Shown here: piece by piece, positions 7,853 to 16,091 of the stretch
Position numbering within the stretch: the stretch's first letter is position 1
Layout of the letters: the number at the start of each line of letters is the position of its first letter
Origin: a virus
Length of the DNA stretch: 24,774 nucleotides
Direction: 5' to 3' (one strand)
IMG/VR virus record: IMGVR_UViG_3300031963_000884
Coordinates: 1-24,774 of that record
Program-made: the position numbers and the translations under genes
Notes under the pieces: model-generated
What the model was told of the DNA's origin: nothing
Seen by the model: only the letters and a program-made list of their open reading frames with translations
Databases searched by the model: none

Positions 7853-9754
7853 TTAAAATAGTGTTAATTGATTTTTGTTGGGCTCAAGGTTCTTTATCTC
7901 CTTGTACACCCTTGTTAGATAATAATCATAGTTAATATCATATTCTTCAAAAGGTTTATCTTCAAAGTCTATGAAAAGTTTCTGTAGCCATTTACCGGCC
8001 TCTACTTGTGTTTGCCTATTGTCTAGATAGTTTAACTTAACTATCTTACTACCCTTGTTTGAAACGTAATATCTTATTGTGTTTTGTAAATCTTTAGTAG
8101 TATGATTTCTATCTTTGACAAACTCTTCTATAAACTTCCAATCACCCTTTATCTTTTTGCCACCGCAATAATCATATATGTTTCTGTTTGTCTTAATGTA
8201 ATCCTCCGGCTTAATACCGTGTACAAAATAGTTGAAGATAGCCTTAGCAATTACAGCAAAGCTTTTGTTCTTGTGTAGGGCCAGATTCTCAAACTCAAAT
8301 CTACCCTTACACTTAGCAGAACCAGACTCAGTAACAGCAATATAGTTATTTACATCACCTAAGATTATTTTACTATATGTGTCATGCTCCAATTGTAAGT
8401 TTGTAATCTTCTCCCACTCTGTGCATATCTCATAATACTTATCCTGATATTCTCTTGGGATCATAGTCTCAAGACCATCAGTATTCTGCATTAGAGGGAT
8501 AGAGCCAGGGATACCTTCTGCAATCATCTCATACAACATAGCCAGAGTTAACTGACCATTAATTGTAATTCTCATTGTAAACTCAGGATCATATAGAAAA
8601 CTATTCTCATCATTACTCAAACCATAAGTTGAGTTAAGTATGATCTTATAGACATAGTTTCTAATGTCCTTCTTTGGTATCTTCTTTCTCTCCTCAAAGA
8701 ACCACTCATACTGTTCACAGAATTCTTTCTTTGGAAGATGTGCCGGTGACCAGTTATTTCTAATAGCCAGGTTAGGATAGAAACTAGTAACATCACTAGT
8801 CATAATTATCATATCCTGATTAGACTCATAGACTTTACTTGTCCGTGCACCGTGAATACCACCAAGACCAAAATCAGTTTTTACTCCTTTGTATTGTATA
8901 GAATATTTGAAGCCACCTTTTGTTTCTTTTGTGTCAATCTCTACTTCTTTAAATTTACTTAGTAGCTTCTGAAATGTTGCTGTCTTAAACTTAATACAGT
9001 CTAGGATAATATCTTTTACAATAATCTTGTCCCGTCTTGTTCTCAGACCTTTTAAATCATACTTCTTTGCATTGAGTTTCTTACTCAAGAAATGTAAGAA
9101 TAACTCCTTTGAAATCTTAGGCTCAGATGCACTGAATAGGTTGATGTTATACTCATCAGTCAGTTGTTTCCTGAGAGCAATTTGATCTTTACTAAGGAAA
9201 GCAATCTTCTTAGTGGAGCTCACATCATTCTTACAATACTTGATTATCTCTTCTATCTGATCAAGAGACTTAATCTTAGTACTGTGATGGATAGGCATAT
9301 CAACTATGTTCTCCCAATCCATTGTGAACTGAATCCACTTTAGTGAACTTCTCTTAGCTGGATTATCCCAATGATTAAGTTTGAATACATCTACCTGGTT
9401 AATCTGGAGATCCTTTGGACTAAACTCCAACCATTCACCGGTATCTTGTTTCTGTATAATACTTTGGGCTTTACCATATAACCATTCAGCAATCTCACAT
9501 CCACCCATCTCACGCAACTGGTCAGAGTTCCTAAGAATATACTCAGTAATCTGACTGTCAAACCCGAGACCATTAAAGGACACATGCCATTCACCAAGGG
9601 TGACATTCCTCTCAAGAAACTCAATCAATGCATCAATATCATTCTGAAGATCATGTACTACAAATACTTCAGTGTGTGTACTTTTTATATCCTCAAATAC
9701 TGCTACGAAACAATTACTGAGAGTCTCGTAATCCATGACATAGTGTGTCTTCAT
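7853..9754 (-). CDS. Family B DNA polymerase with 3'-5' exonuclease
   Basis: 633 residues, compact for the family. Exonuclease motifs: Exo I D8-Y-E10, Exo II around N61-G-L-G-F-D66, Exo III Y173-C-K-N-D177. Polymerase motifs: motif A DVTSFYP (321-327), motif B KIILNSTYG (370-378), motif C QNTDG (423-427). Motif C has Asn424 in place of the usual first Asp of DTD but keeps Asp426, the one that aligns with the essential metal ligand. The last five residues are QLTLF, a match to the bacterial beta sliding-clamp binding consensus QL(S/D)LF, so the enzyme is probably tethered to the host clamp. This is the main replicative polymerase of the phage (inference from the surrounding helicase and primase). 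crAss-like phages are known to carry either family A or family B polymerases. The gene follows a terminator hairpin and is 2 bp upstream of the DUF932-like gene. Confidence 0.95.
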   Translation of the reverse strand: MKTHYVMDYETLSNCFVAVFEDIKSTHTEVFVVHDLQNDIDALIEFLERNVTLGEWHVSFNGLGFDSQITEYILRNSDQLREMGGCEIAEWLYGKAQSIIQKQDTGEWLEFSPKDLQINQVDVFKLNHWDNPAKRSSLKWIQFTMDWENIVDMPIHHSTKIKSLDQIEEIIKYCKNDVSSTKKIAFLSKDQIALRKQLTDEYNINLFSASEPKISKELFLHFLSKKLNAKKYDLKGLRTRRDKIIVKDIILDCIKFKTATFQKLLSKFKEVEIDTKETKGGFKYSIQYKGVKTDFGLGGIHGARTSKVYESNQDMIIMTSDVTSFYPNLAIRNNWSPAHLPKKEFCEQYEWFFEERKKIPKKDIRNYVYKIILNSTYGLSNDENSFLYDPEFTMRITINGQLTLAMLYEMIAEGIPGSIPLMQNTDGLETMIPREYQDKYYEICTEWEKITNLQLEHDTYSKIILGDVNNYIAVTESGSAKCKGRFEFENLALHKNKSFAVIAKAIFNYFVHGIKPEDYIKTNRNIYDYCGGKKIKGDWKFIEEFVKDRNHTTKDLQNTIRYYVSNKGSKIVKLNYLDNRQTQVEAGKWLQKLFIDFEDKPFEEYDINYDYYLTRVYKEIKNLEPNKNQLTLF

Positions 9755-9773
9755 TTGTAATGTGTTTAGATAA

Positions 9774-9803
9774 GAAAAGGGAGTAGTTACCCACTCCCCC
9801 TTC
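9774..9803 (-). terminator. Rho-independent terminator upstream of PolB
   Basis: On the - strand the stem GGGAGT pairs with ACTCCC (+ coordinates 9793-9798 with 9779-9784), followed by TTTTCTTA. It lies between the 124-residue gene (stop at 9823) and the PolB start (9754). The gap also has a small CTGTT/AACAG hairpin at 9807-9819. PolB must then depend on read-through or on a promoter I could not identify in the short remaining leader. Confidence 0.7.
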
Positions 9804-9822
9804 TATCTGTTTTCAACAGGGT

Positions 9823-10197
9823 TTACTTTACTTCTAAATACTTCTTGTAATCAAACTTGTCTTTGTTAATAGCAAACAAGTCTACCAAAGCATTAATAGC
9901 ATCTTTGTCTTCAATGTAAAACTCTTGAAAAGTTTCAATAGTCTTACGTTCTTCCTTCACAGTTCTACCATTAGGTCTCTTAGTCTTTAGTGGAGCAGGA
10001 TCACCATTGTCATCAAGCTTAGGCAGCATGTGCAATGTAGTCTTTACTACTTTACTAATGATTACAAACACCTTGGTAGAAGGATCAAAGATACATTCTA
10101 CATAAGGACAGTCTTCTGTTACTGGGAGCATTCTGAAAGTTTCTCCGTCATTCCAGGAAGACTTTACAAGAAGCATGTTACCTCCAATTGGATTCAT
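9823..10197 (-). CDS. Conserved-looking hypothetical protein, 124 aa
   Basis: I do not recognise this protein. It is small, mixed in charge, with a beta-rich N-terminal half (segments such as NMLLVKS and KVFVIISKVVKTTLHML) and a lysine/arginine-rich middle around residues 70-88 (KTKRPNGRTVKEERK), then a helical C terminus. The basic middle could contact nucleic acid, but that is a guess. The gene is preceded by the TTAAAAAC(C/A)AAC leader shared with two other genes in this window, and followed by a terminator, so it may be strongly and separately expressed. It lies 28 bp downstream of its neighbour. Confidence 0.75.
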   Translation of the reverse strand: MNPIGGNMLLVKSSWNDGETFRMLPVTEDCPYVECIFDPSTKVFVIISKVVKTTLHMLPKLDDNGDPAPLKTKRPNGRTVKEERKTIETFQEFYIEDKDAINALVDLFAINKDKFDYKKYLEVK

Positions 10198-10201
10198 TTT
10201 T

Positions 10202-10213
10202 GTTGGTTTTTAA
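10202..10213 (-). promoter_or_regulatory. Shared A-rich leader motif, copy 1
   Basis: The - strand reads TTAAAAACCAAC, ending 4 nt before the ATG at 10197. Almost the same 12-mer precedes the AAA ATPase gene and the SSB-like gene. No Shine-Dalgarno sequence is present. It may act as an A-rich translation enhancer, as is typical of Bacteroidota. Confidence 0.5.
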
Positions 10214-10225
10214 TTGTTTGACAAA

Positions 10226-10792
10226 TTAACCTAGAATTTTTTTGTTTTCCAAATCTAATACTTGTGCGACTAAGTTTTCTTTTTCTAGGTCTGGAGGAGT
10301 ACATAATTCTCCAACATCTCTTAAAATTTGTTCATCAACAGCTAGTAGTGTTGAATAAAGGCTGAAGTACTTATTTGGAAAGAGGAAACTTTCCAAATAA
10401 GGATAGCTTCCGCTATGCTTATCAAAATGGTTTAAGATTCTGCGCCTTAAATCACTGTCCATTTTGCTGTATTTACCATTAATAAAATACTTCCAATCAG
10501 ATTCTATGTCAGAAAAATCAAATGCTAGTAGCAGTTCATTGTCTTGTAATTCTATATAATCAGATAATCTCTTATGATTAATTAGAAACTTTGCTTCAAA
10601 CTGCTTGTATTCTGAATCAGATCTTTTTGTGTAAACACATATTAATTTCATATCCTCGGGAGTGATAGCATTATTCCAACTCAGATAACACTGTTTTGGA
10701 GCTGCTGCACTACCTCTTTTTAAACCAAGGAGCGGATATAAGAACACCTTGGACTTTTGAAAATAATCTTTATAAAGCGCATCTATTGCCAT
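10226..10792 (-). CDS. Hypothetical protein, 188 aa
   Basis: I do not recognise this protein. It has no signal peptide or membrane segment. The N-terminal third is hydrophobic and basic (YFQKSKVFLYPLLGLKRG at about 10-27), the middle is acidic (LLLAFDFSDIESDW at about 87-100), and the C terminus is helical. The 5-bp gap to the upstream nuclease gene places it in the same operon as the RecE-like nuclease. A recombination or replication accessory role is possible from context alone. Confidence 0.75.
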   Translation of the reverse strand: MAIDALYKDYFQKSKVFLYPLLGLKRGSAAAPKQCYLSWNNAITPEDMKLICVYTKRSDSEYKQFEAKFLINHKRLSDYIELQDNELLLAFDFSDIESDWKYFINGKYSKMDSDLRRRILNHFDKHSGSYPYLESFLFPNKYFSLYSTLLAVDEQILRDVGELCTPPDLEKENLVAQVLDLENKKILG

Positions 10793-10797
10793 AAAAT

Positions 10798-11811
10798 TTA
10801 GAGTTTTACATTACCTACTGCTAGCTCATAGGGCAAGGTGTAATCTCTACTCTTGTAATGATACTCTAACTGTGTAAGAATATCATAGAAATTATCATAC
10901 CACTTAGCCAGTGTTTCTTCAGACACTTGGAAAGGATAGACTTGGTTATACTTATCAATAACAATAAACGTAATTACAATCTTCCATTCTTCAGAGTCTG
11001 TTTTGTTTTTTATGAATTCATTATAAGCTAAAATTGAATAGATCACTGCTTGAATATCATAACGATAATAATCAACTGAGTTTGGGAAATCCTGAATTGC
11101 TTTGTTAGTTGTCTTTAAGTCATTAATAAATAAAGTTTTGATGTTTTCATCTACAACAACATTGTCAAGGATACCCTTGTAACCAAAATCATATTTGTCA
11201 GAATCAGACATCAATGGTAACTCCTTGAACACTGTGACATTCTGAGAGTTATCATGATCCAATTGAAGTAAAGCTTTAACCTTGTCATTGTTTCTGAGAA
11301 CCTCAACTGATGTTTCTGCCTGTTGTTTTACTGCAGGGTCAATTACAGTTTTAGTATCTCTGATCTTTAAGAAATCAAAATATTCTTTGTTGTTGTCAGT
11401 GAGAATCTTCTCTACTCTTTGAGCATCAGTCTTGAGTGATTGATAAAGATTATTTGTGAGTAGCTGATTGAGTATCTCTTGCGGGAAGTCTTCCAAAGAT
11501 AATGAATTATTATTCATTGGAACATAATGATTATTAAAAATATGATCAATAATCACCTTGTTACTTTCTGTTGGAATCTTACCCGGTAACATTACAAAGT
11601 AATCATCAAACTTATTTGGTTCAAACAGAAGACAGTGCAGTGCCCTACCCGCAATCAGGTGGGCATCTGTCTTATCTTCTTTCTGTTTCAGTATATAGTG
11701 ACTATAAAAAGCTTGTGGTGAATACATAAGCTTGTTTATGCTACTATAACTGAAATAAAATTTCTCAGAATAGAATCTTTCTAATTCCTCATTCAATATG
11801 CTCAGGCTCAT
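10798..11811 (-). CDS. PD-(D/E)XK exonuclease, RecE/DUF3799-like
   Basis: 337 residues. The N-terminal FSYSSINKLMYSPQAF segment (20-35) and the AGRALHCLLFEP block (54-65) match the start of RecE-type (exodeoxyribonuclease VIII C-terminal, PDDEXK-like) nucleases. Catalytic core candidates are His59, Glu197, Asp216 (in GILDNVVV), Asp231-L-Lys233 (in NDLKTT), and the QxxxY helix at Gln254-Tyr258, all in the expected order. Such enzymes resect double-stranded ends to leave single strands for annealing recombinases; the Sak4-like ATPase at 18809-19558 is a natural partner. The start codon lies inside the upstream gene (23-bp overlap) and has the only clear Shine-Dalgarno sequence seen in the window, AGGAGG 6 nt before ATG. 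The specific DUF3799 name is from memory; the nuclease fold is clear. Confidence 0.85.
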   Translation of the reverse strand: MSLSILNEELERFYSEKFYFSYSSINKLMYSPQAFYSHYILKQKEDKTDAHLIAGRALHCLLFEPNKFDDYFVMLPGKIPTESNKVIIDHIFNNHYVPMNNNSLSLEDFPQEILNQLLTNNLYQSLKTDAQRVEKILTDNNKEYFDFLKIRDTKTVIDPAVKQQAETSVEVLRNNDKVKALLQLDHDNSQNVTVFKELPLMSDSDKYDFGYKGILDNVVVDENIKTLFINDLKTTNKAIQDFPNSVDYYRYDIQAVIYSILAYNEFIKNKTDSEEWKIVITFIVIDKYNQVYPFQVSEETLAKWYDNFYDILTQLEYHYKSRDYTLPYELAVGNVKL

Positions 11812-12847
11812 TTTTTGCCTCCTTTTGTTTTAAATATTCCATTACTGACTCATCAAAGGTGATCTTAGCAACCTTAAGGAATTTTGTGTTTCCTCCATAC
11901 TCAATGTCTGATTTGTACTGTTCAAGAATTCTGCGACCTGCTTCTTTAGTAAAAACATCCTTATCTAACTGAATTTGAATTACATCATCTATCCTCATAC
12001 TACAATATGTAGTACTAGTGAATCCCATATAAGAACACAAAGACTTAAAGTTTACATGATTTCTTGTTTTCTGATCTGATATTCTATTAGAATATTTCTC
12101 AAATAGAAAAGATAGATACAGTAAACTCTCATTATAGTTACAGTTAGCCATGATCTCCATTGCAAGAGTCCAGTTATCTTTATCTGAACTTGTAAACATT
12201 TCAGTAAGAGTCTGGTACATTGCTTCATCAATAGTAGTAGAGTCTTCTCCGTTTACAATACTGATTAAAGATGCCTCATCATAAATATCATTTTTTGCAA
12301 TATGCTCATACAAGTCTTCATAGTCTTTATTTATATAAGTAAAGCCTACAGAATATCTAGAATAATTTTCAGTATCATAATGATAATGCTTTAGTATGTT
12401 ATGAAGATCAGAACCACCAATAACTATATCTTCTTTATAGTTATTTAGAATTTCCATAATCTCCTTGTATCTAGACTCTCCTATATCTACACTTCTTTGT
12501 TCAATCAGATCTTTTACTATTTCAGTTTTAGCATAATGATACCATCTTCTATCAGACAGTGCATTTATAGTTTTGATGCCTGTAATAATCTTAGTTGCAT
12601 CAGATATGTCACGTACTGTTTTAGATTTAGTACTAGCATAGAGATCTTTTAGTTTTATTCTTGGAATAGTTACTCCAGGCAGAAAATAAAACTTCTCATT
12701 CTGTCCAATACTAATATCTTTGTGTACAGTAATAAATTCAGACAAATCTTTTTCATTGTGATCATCCATATATCCTAATACAAAGGATAAGTCTTTAATT
12801 TCCAGCGGACTGTAATTATTAAAATTTATATGAAGATATCTTTTCAT
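11789..12847 (-). CDS. Hypothetical protein, 352 aa
   Basis: I do not recognise this protein. It is soluble, rich in Tyr, Asp, Ile and Asn, with predicted helices throughout. The segment VGFTYINKDYEDLYEHIAKND (around 166-186) and a region with several Cys/Met (CNYNESLLYLSFLFEKY, CSYMGFTSTTYCSM) are the most distinctive parts. No catalytic motif was found. The 3' end overlaps the RecE-like nuclease by 23 bp, so the two are translationally linked. It is the first gene after the two hairpins at 12862-12926. Confidence 0.8.
   Translation of the reverse strand: MKRYLHINFNNYSPLEIKDLSFVLGYMDDHNEKDLSEFITVHKDISIGQNEKFYFLPGVTIPRIKLKDLYASTKSKTVRDISDATKIITGIKTINALSDRRWYHYAKTEIVKDLIEQRSVDIGESRYKEIMEILNNYKEDIVIGGSDLHNILKHYHYDTENYSRYSVGFTYINKDYEDLYEHIAKNDIYDEASLISIVNGEDSTTIDEAMYQTLTEMFTSSDKDNWTLAMEIMANCNYNESLLYLSFLFEKYSNRISDQKTRNHVNFKSLCSYMGFTSTTYCSMRIDDVIQIQLDKDVFTKEAGRRILEQYKSDIEYGGNTKFLKVAKITFDESVMEYLKQKEAKNEPEHIE
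11818..11823 (-). promoter_or_regulatory. Shine-Dalgarno AGGAGG of the RecE-like nuclease
   Basis: AGGAGG on the - strand ends 6 nt before the ATG at 11811, which supports that start. It lies within coding sequence of the upstream gene (codons for K-Q-K-E-A-K), so it could be chance, but no other gene here has such a site. Confidence 0.5.
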
Positions 12848-12861
12848 AATAAAGGAAATTA

Positions 12862-12883
12862 AGGGCAGCTATATCACTGCCCT
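12862..12883 (-). terminator. Terminator-like hairpin downstream of the AAA ATPase
   Basis: AGGGCAG pairs with CTGCCCT around an 8-nt loop; on the - strand it is followed by TAATTTCCTTTATT. It would end the primase-to-AAA operon. The T-run is imperfect, so termination may be partial, which would let the 352-residue gene be transcribed. Confidence 0.6.
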
Positions 12884-12907
12884 ATTATTGTTTAAATATA
12901 GGTAGGT

Positions 12908-12926
12908 GTTCCGTTAAGGGGGGAAC
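12908..12926 (-). repeat. Second hairpin with a six-base C run
   Basis: GTTCC (12908-12912) and GGAAC (12922-12926) form an inverted repeat around a G-rich loop (six C on the - strand). It lies between the AAA ATPase stop (12942) and the terminator hairpin. Between the two hairpins the - strand has TATATTTA (12893-12900), one base from the Bacteroidota -7 consensus TAnnTTTG, but no good -33 box. Confidence 0.4.
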
Positions 12927-12941
12927 TGATGTAATCCTGAT

Positions 12942-14117
12942 TTACCTGACTGCCATCTTGACTACCGCGTTGTCCATCATGAGCTTACTAAACTTAACTT
13001 TGTTACCATTGACTATCTCTTTGACCATATAATATCTAAGGTCATCAGTAAATGAGTCACAGTCTGTAGTCAGTTTTACCAATCTCTTAATCATTGCATC
13101 TGGCACACTATTGTTTTCTGCATGATGTAGACAATAGTTGATAACACGAGTAGTAATCACACTAGACAAATCTGCCCGGAAGTCATCTCCCTTACCAACT
13201 GCACTTGTCAAAGCACCAATTACATACTGCTCATTAGGATTATTTATGATCTCCTGTGGTGGTATAATCTTATCCAACTTGTTATTAATAAACATAGTGA
13301 ATAGACTAGCTACCTCATCACCAACAGAACCCTCACCAATCATTTGAATCAACGGCAAGCTTTCTTCAAACTTTTGAATAGAACTAATTGAGTTAAAGAA
13401 AGTAGTAATTGATCTTGGGTTAACAGACTTACCAATAACCTCTGGATTCATCAACATAAAGTTGATACATCTACCATCTATGCCTGCAGATTCTGCCCAC
13501 TTAGCCCATACGTTTACATCAAAGTCTACCTCAACAGAAATAAATCTGGTCTTCTGAGCTACGTCAAGACTAGTAACATTATAGTCACCATTGTCTGGAT
13601 TGGTAGTCAGAACAATATGCCAGTTCTTTGGTAACTTCCAAGAGATATACTCTTGTCTGTCAATTAATTCCATAGTAGCTTGCATAAATCTATGATCTGC
13701 ACGAGTATAGTCATCAAGAATCAAGAAGCCACCTTCACCCTGTCCCTGAATCCACTCAGGAGAAGCATGAGACATTCTGCTTTGACTTGTAGGTCTAAAT
13801 CCACCTTTGATATAAGTATCAAGCAAACTCTCTTGTATCCATTTCTTAGCTCCATCTTTGTTCTCAACCTCAAACTCTTTGAACGGAAAACCAACCAAAT
13901 CACCTAACTCCTCAATCTGACTTAGATTAAGTTTAATTACAGCCATGTCAAGCTCTTTTGCAAGTTGCAGGATAGAAGAAGTCTTACCAAGACCTGCCTC
14001 ACCCTCAATATTAACAGCTACAGGAACTTTACCCTGAGCTTGAATAAACTGGTTGTTAACAACCATGTGATTTATAAAATTTTTCAGTTCATCAATGTTT
14101 AATTTTACTTGAGCCAT
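12942..14117 (-). CDS. MoxR-type AAA+ ATPase, partner of the VWA protein
   Basis: 391 residues. Walker A GEAGLGKTS at 39-47 (Lys45), Walker B FLILDD at 131-136, sensor 1 in TTNPDNGDYN (Asn173), and a candidate arginine finger in AQKTRF (Arg191). The order and spacing match MoxR-like AAA+ ATPases, which act with von Willebrand factor A proteins to remodel protein complexes or insert metal cofactors. The upstream neighbour, 11 bp away, encodes exactly such a VWA protein. The stop of that gene overlaps the A-rich leader of this one. The C-terminal 190 residues should form the lid and helical domain. The substrate is unknown. Confidence 0.9.
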   Translation of the reverse strand: MAQVKLNIDELKNFINHMVVNNQFIQAQGKVPVAVNIEGEAGLGKTSSILQLAKELDMAVIKLNLSQIEELGDLVGFPFKEFEVENKDGAKKWIQESLLDTYIKGGFRPTSQSRMSHASPEWIQGQGEGGFLILDDYTRADHRFMQATMELIDRQEYISWKLPKNWHIVLTTNPDNGDYNVTSLDVAQKTRFISVEVDFDVNVWAKWAESAGIDGRCINFMLMNPEVIGKSVNPRSITTFFNSISSIQKFEESLPLIQMIGEGSVGDEVASLFTMFINNKLDKIIPPQEIINNPNEQYVIGALTSAVGKGDDFRADLSSVITTRVINYCLHHAENNSVPDAMIKRLVKLTTDCDSFTDDLRYYMVKEIVNGNKVKFSKLMMDNAVVKMAVR

Positions 14118-14120
14118 TTT

Positions 14121-14132
14121 GTTTGTTTTTAA
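14121..14132 (-). promoter_or_regulatory. Shared A-rich leader motif, copy 2
   Basis: The - strand reads TTAAAAACAAAC, ending 3 nt before the ATG at 14117. The TAA inside it (14129-14131) is the stop codon of the VWA gene, so the motif sits across an intercistronic junction and looks like a translation signal rather than a promoter. Confidence 0.55.
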
Positions 14133-15358
14133 AGTTCTAACTTAATTACTTTGCCAGGAAGGCTATTATTCATACTTGATCTTTCAGACAGAACCCATAA
14201 CACTGGATTCTTTGGTTTTACACTAGCACCACATTCACCATCAGTAAAATAAATAAGGCTTGTATACTTTCTAAGATTTGCATTATAATACTCTAATACT
14301 GGGTCAAACTCAGTACCACCACGACCATGTACTTTTATCTCATCTTTACCATTGTATGGTTCTATAGATCTAATAACAGTATCACATTGGATAATAGTAA
14401 TATCAACTCCGGTCTTATGGATGTGTTGCATCTCATTCATAAACTCTTGAAGTTCATCATTACTCACTGACCCAGAAGTATCTATACCAAGAAGCATATG
14501 CTGTTTCATCTTAATCTTAAGACCTGGATTATCAGAATATCTCCTGTTCTCCTTTCTGCGTATCTTCTTAGTAAACACCTTTGTGCTATTTCCAGTAAAC
14601 CTTCTAATATATCCACGCCAGTCAAACTTAGGTGGAATTATTTGATTTGCTTTAATTAGAAAGTCTTCAATATGACCAGGTACATTACCCCTTTTCTTAG
14701 CAGTTTGTTCTGCAACTTCATTAAGTAGAGTAGCTAACTGCTTTTCAATAAGCTTTTGCTCTGCTTCTGGTAAGTTTTCAAACTCCTCCCAAGTACCATG
14801 ATTAGGCATGTTTACTTCCTTATCACCCATAGGCCCTCCAGATATTACAACAGTAATTGCACCAGCTTCCATAGCATCACATAACTTATCAAAGTTAGAG
14901 TCACCTGAGCTACCGTTCTGTTGCTTTTGCTGTTGAGCTTTCTTCAGCTCATCATAATAATACCTAGTACCTGCTTTTCTCTGTAAATTCAAATCAGGAT
15001 AATCATCTATATTAATACCACCTTCAGGAAGAAACTCGTCATCAATATATTGATTGATCTCCATATCCATTGCAATGTTTGCCATTCTCTTATCCTGAAA
15101 CTCAAAGAATTTACTCAAATGAAAATATGCAATATGCAATAACTCATGTTTCAGAAGACCCAGTCTGTGATTATCAGAAAGATCTGTCCAAAAGTCTTCA
15201 TTAATAGTAAGCTGATAGTTGATACCATTCTTACTAACACCGGCTGTGGGAACTCTTTTATCCCACACCTTATTTAGCATAATAAGAAAGAACCCATAGA
15301 ATGGCTCTTTCCACATCAAGTCTTTACTTGCCTTTGCAAGTGTTGCTGCTTTACTCAT
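14129..15358 (-). CDS. VWA-like protein with metallopeptidase-like N domain (DUF2201 type)
   Basis: 409 residues. The N domain has HELLH (71-75) and MANIAMDMEIN (92-102), the usual layout of the putative metallopeptidase domain of DUF2201 proteins, where an Asp could be the third ligand. A Gln/Asn/Ser-rich linker (about 140-155) and a helical part follow. The C domain has the metal-ion-dependent adhesion site of VWA folds: DTSGS (293-297), GGTEF (347-351) and TDGE (372-375). With the AAA ATPase downstream this makes a MoxR-VWA chaperone pair: the VWA protein likely presents the target and the ATPase remodels it. The start overlaps the preceding stop in ATGA. Whether the HExxH site is catalytic is unknown. 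Confidence 0.88.
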   Translation of the reverse strand: MSKAATLAKASKDLMWKEPFYGFFLIMLNKVWDKRVPTAGVSKNGINYQLTINEDFWTDLSDNHRLGLLKHELLHIAYFHLSKFFEFQDKRMANIAMDMEINQYIDDEFLPEGGINIDDYPDLNLQRKAGTRYYYDELKKAQQQKQQNGSSGDSNFDKLCDAMEAGAITVVISGGPMGDKEVNMPNHGTWEEFENLPEAEQKLIEKQLATLLNEVAEQTAKKRGNVPGHIEDFLIKANQIIPPKFDWRGYIRRFTGNSTKVFTKKIRRKENRRYSDNPGLKIKMKQHMLLGIDTSGSVSNDELQEFMNEMQHIHKTGVDITIIQCDTVIRSIEPYNGKDEIKVHGRGGTEFDPVLEYYNANLRKYTSLIYFTDGECGASVKPKNPVLWVLSERSSMNNSLPGKVIKLEL

Positions 15359-15750
15359 TGTTCTTTGAGTTTAATATCAATAACCATTTTGTCTGTAGGG
15401 TAACCCATACTCTCAAGCATTCTTGTAAGTTCTCCAACATGTCTGTTTAGAGTTAGCTCAATTGCATCCTTACTAGTTTTCAAATCTATCATAATTTGAA
15501 TTGCTCTTGCATAAGTTAAGGGTCTCTCAATATTTATATGCTTCTTAAGTACAGCAGTTGCCTTGGGAGCATTTGTCTTCCACTGGTCAATAGTATACTT
15601 AGAAAACTTATAGAAGTAAATCAGATATCCAACATTGTCACTACTAAATTTAAAAGCCTCAATTGCAGCAAAACCTATTGTTGCATTCTCCTGATCTGTA
15701 GACAGCAACATAGTCATTACATTCTCAGCTTCTTCTTTGCTTATTTTCAT
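15355..15750 (-). CDS. Hypothetical protein, 131 aa, in the AAA-VWA operon
   Basis: I do not recognise this protein. It is predicted all-helical, starting with MKISKEEAENVMTMLLSTD and with a central aromatic patch YLIYFYKFSKYTIDQW (about 42-57). The layout of short helices (an 'N-A-T-I-G-F-A-A-I-E-A' segment) hints at a helical-repeat or adaptor fold. ATGA overlap with the VWA gene downstream and TGATG overlap with the DUF6915-like gene upstream indicate coupled translation, so an adaptor or substrate role for the AAA-VWA pair is a reasonable guess. Confidence 0.8.
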   Translation of the reverse strand: MKISKEEAENVMTMLLSTDQENATIGFAAIEAFKFSSDNVGYLIYFYKFSKYTIDQWKTNAPKATAVLKKHINIERPLTYARAIQIMIDLKTSKDAIELTLNRHVGELTRMLESMGYPTDKMVIDIKLKEQ

Positions 15751-16091
15751 CAGTCTTCAATTTTAATTGTTCTAATCATCCACTCCTTTGGACTGTTAAT
15801 GTTATCAATCCATTCTTTTGCACTAGGAATATATCCAAAGCAATCCTCCTTTACATGTTGTTCACCTATGTATCTGGTATATACTGTTTTACCTATAGAG
15901 TTAATAAAGCTAACTCCAAAAAGTCTTTCCAATTCAAATATACCTTCACTGTGATGCCTAAACATTCTATGCATGCTATTTCCTAACCAAGCTTTAGTAG
16001 CATCAAACCATTCATGATACTTTAAATACTCTTCAGGTTCTCCACCCCATTTCCGGGCACTAGATTTAGCATGTTCATACGGATGTGCCAT
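15750..16091 (-). CDS. DUF6915-like protein
   Basis: 113 residues. The start MAHPYEHAKSSARKWGGEPE, the HEWFDATKAWL segment, the HRMFRHHSEGIF segment (41-52), and YIGEQHVKED (74-83) followed by IPSAKEWI match what I recall of the DUF6915 family, a small phage and bacterial family of unknown function. Five conserved His residues in the HRMFRHHSEG and EQHVKED blocks could bind metal. It overlaps the neighbouring genes on both sides by 1 bp, inside the AAA-VWA operon. The family name is from memory. Confidence 0.8.
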   Translation of the reverse strand: MAHPYEHAKSSARKWGGEPEEYLKYHEWFDATKAWLGNSMHRMFRHHSEGIFELERLFGVSFINSIGKTVYTRYIGEQHVKEDCFGYIPSAKEWIDNINSPKEWMIRTIKIED

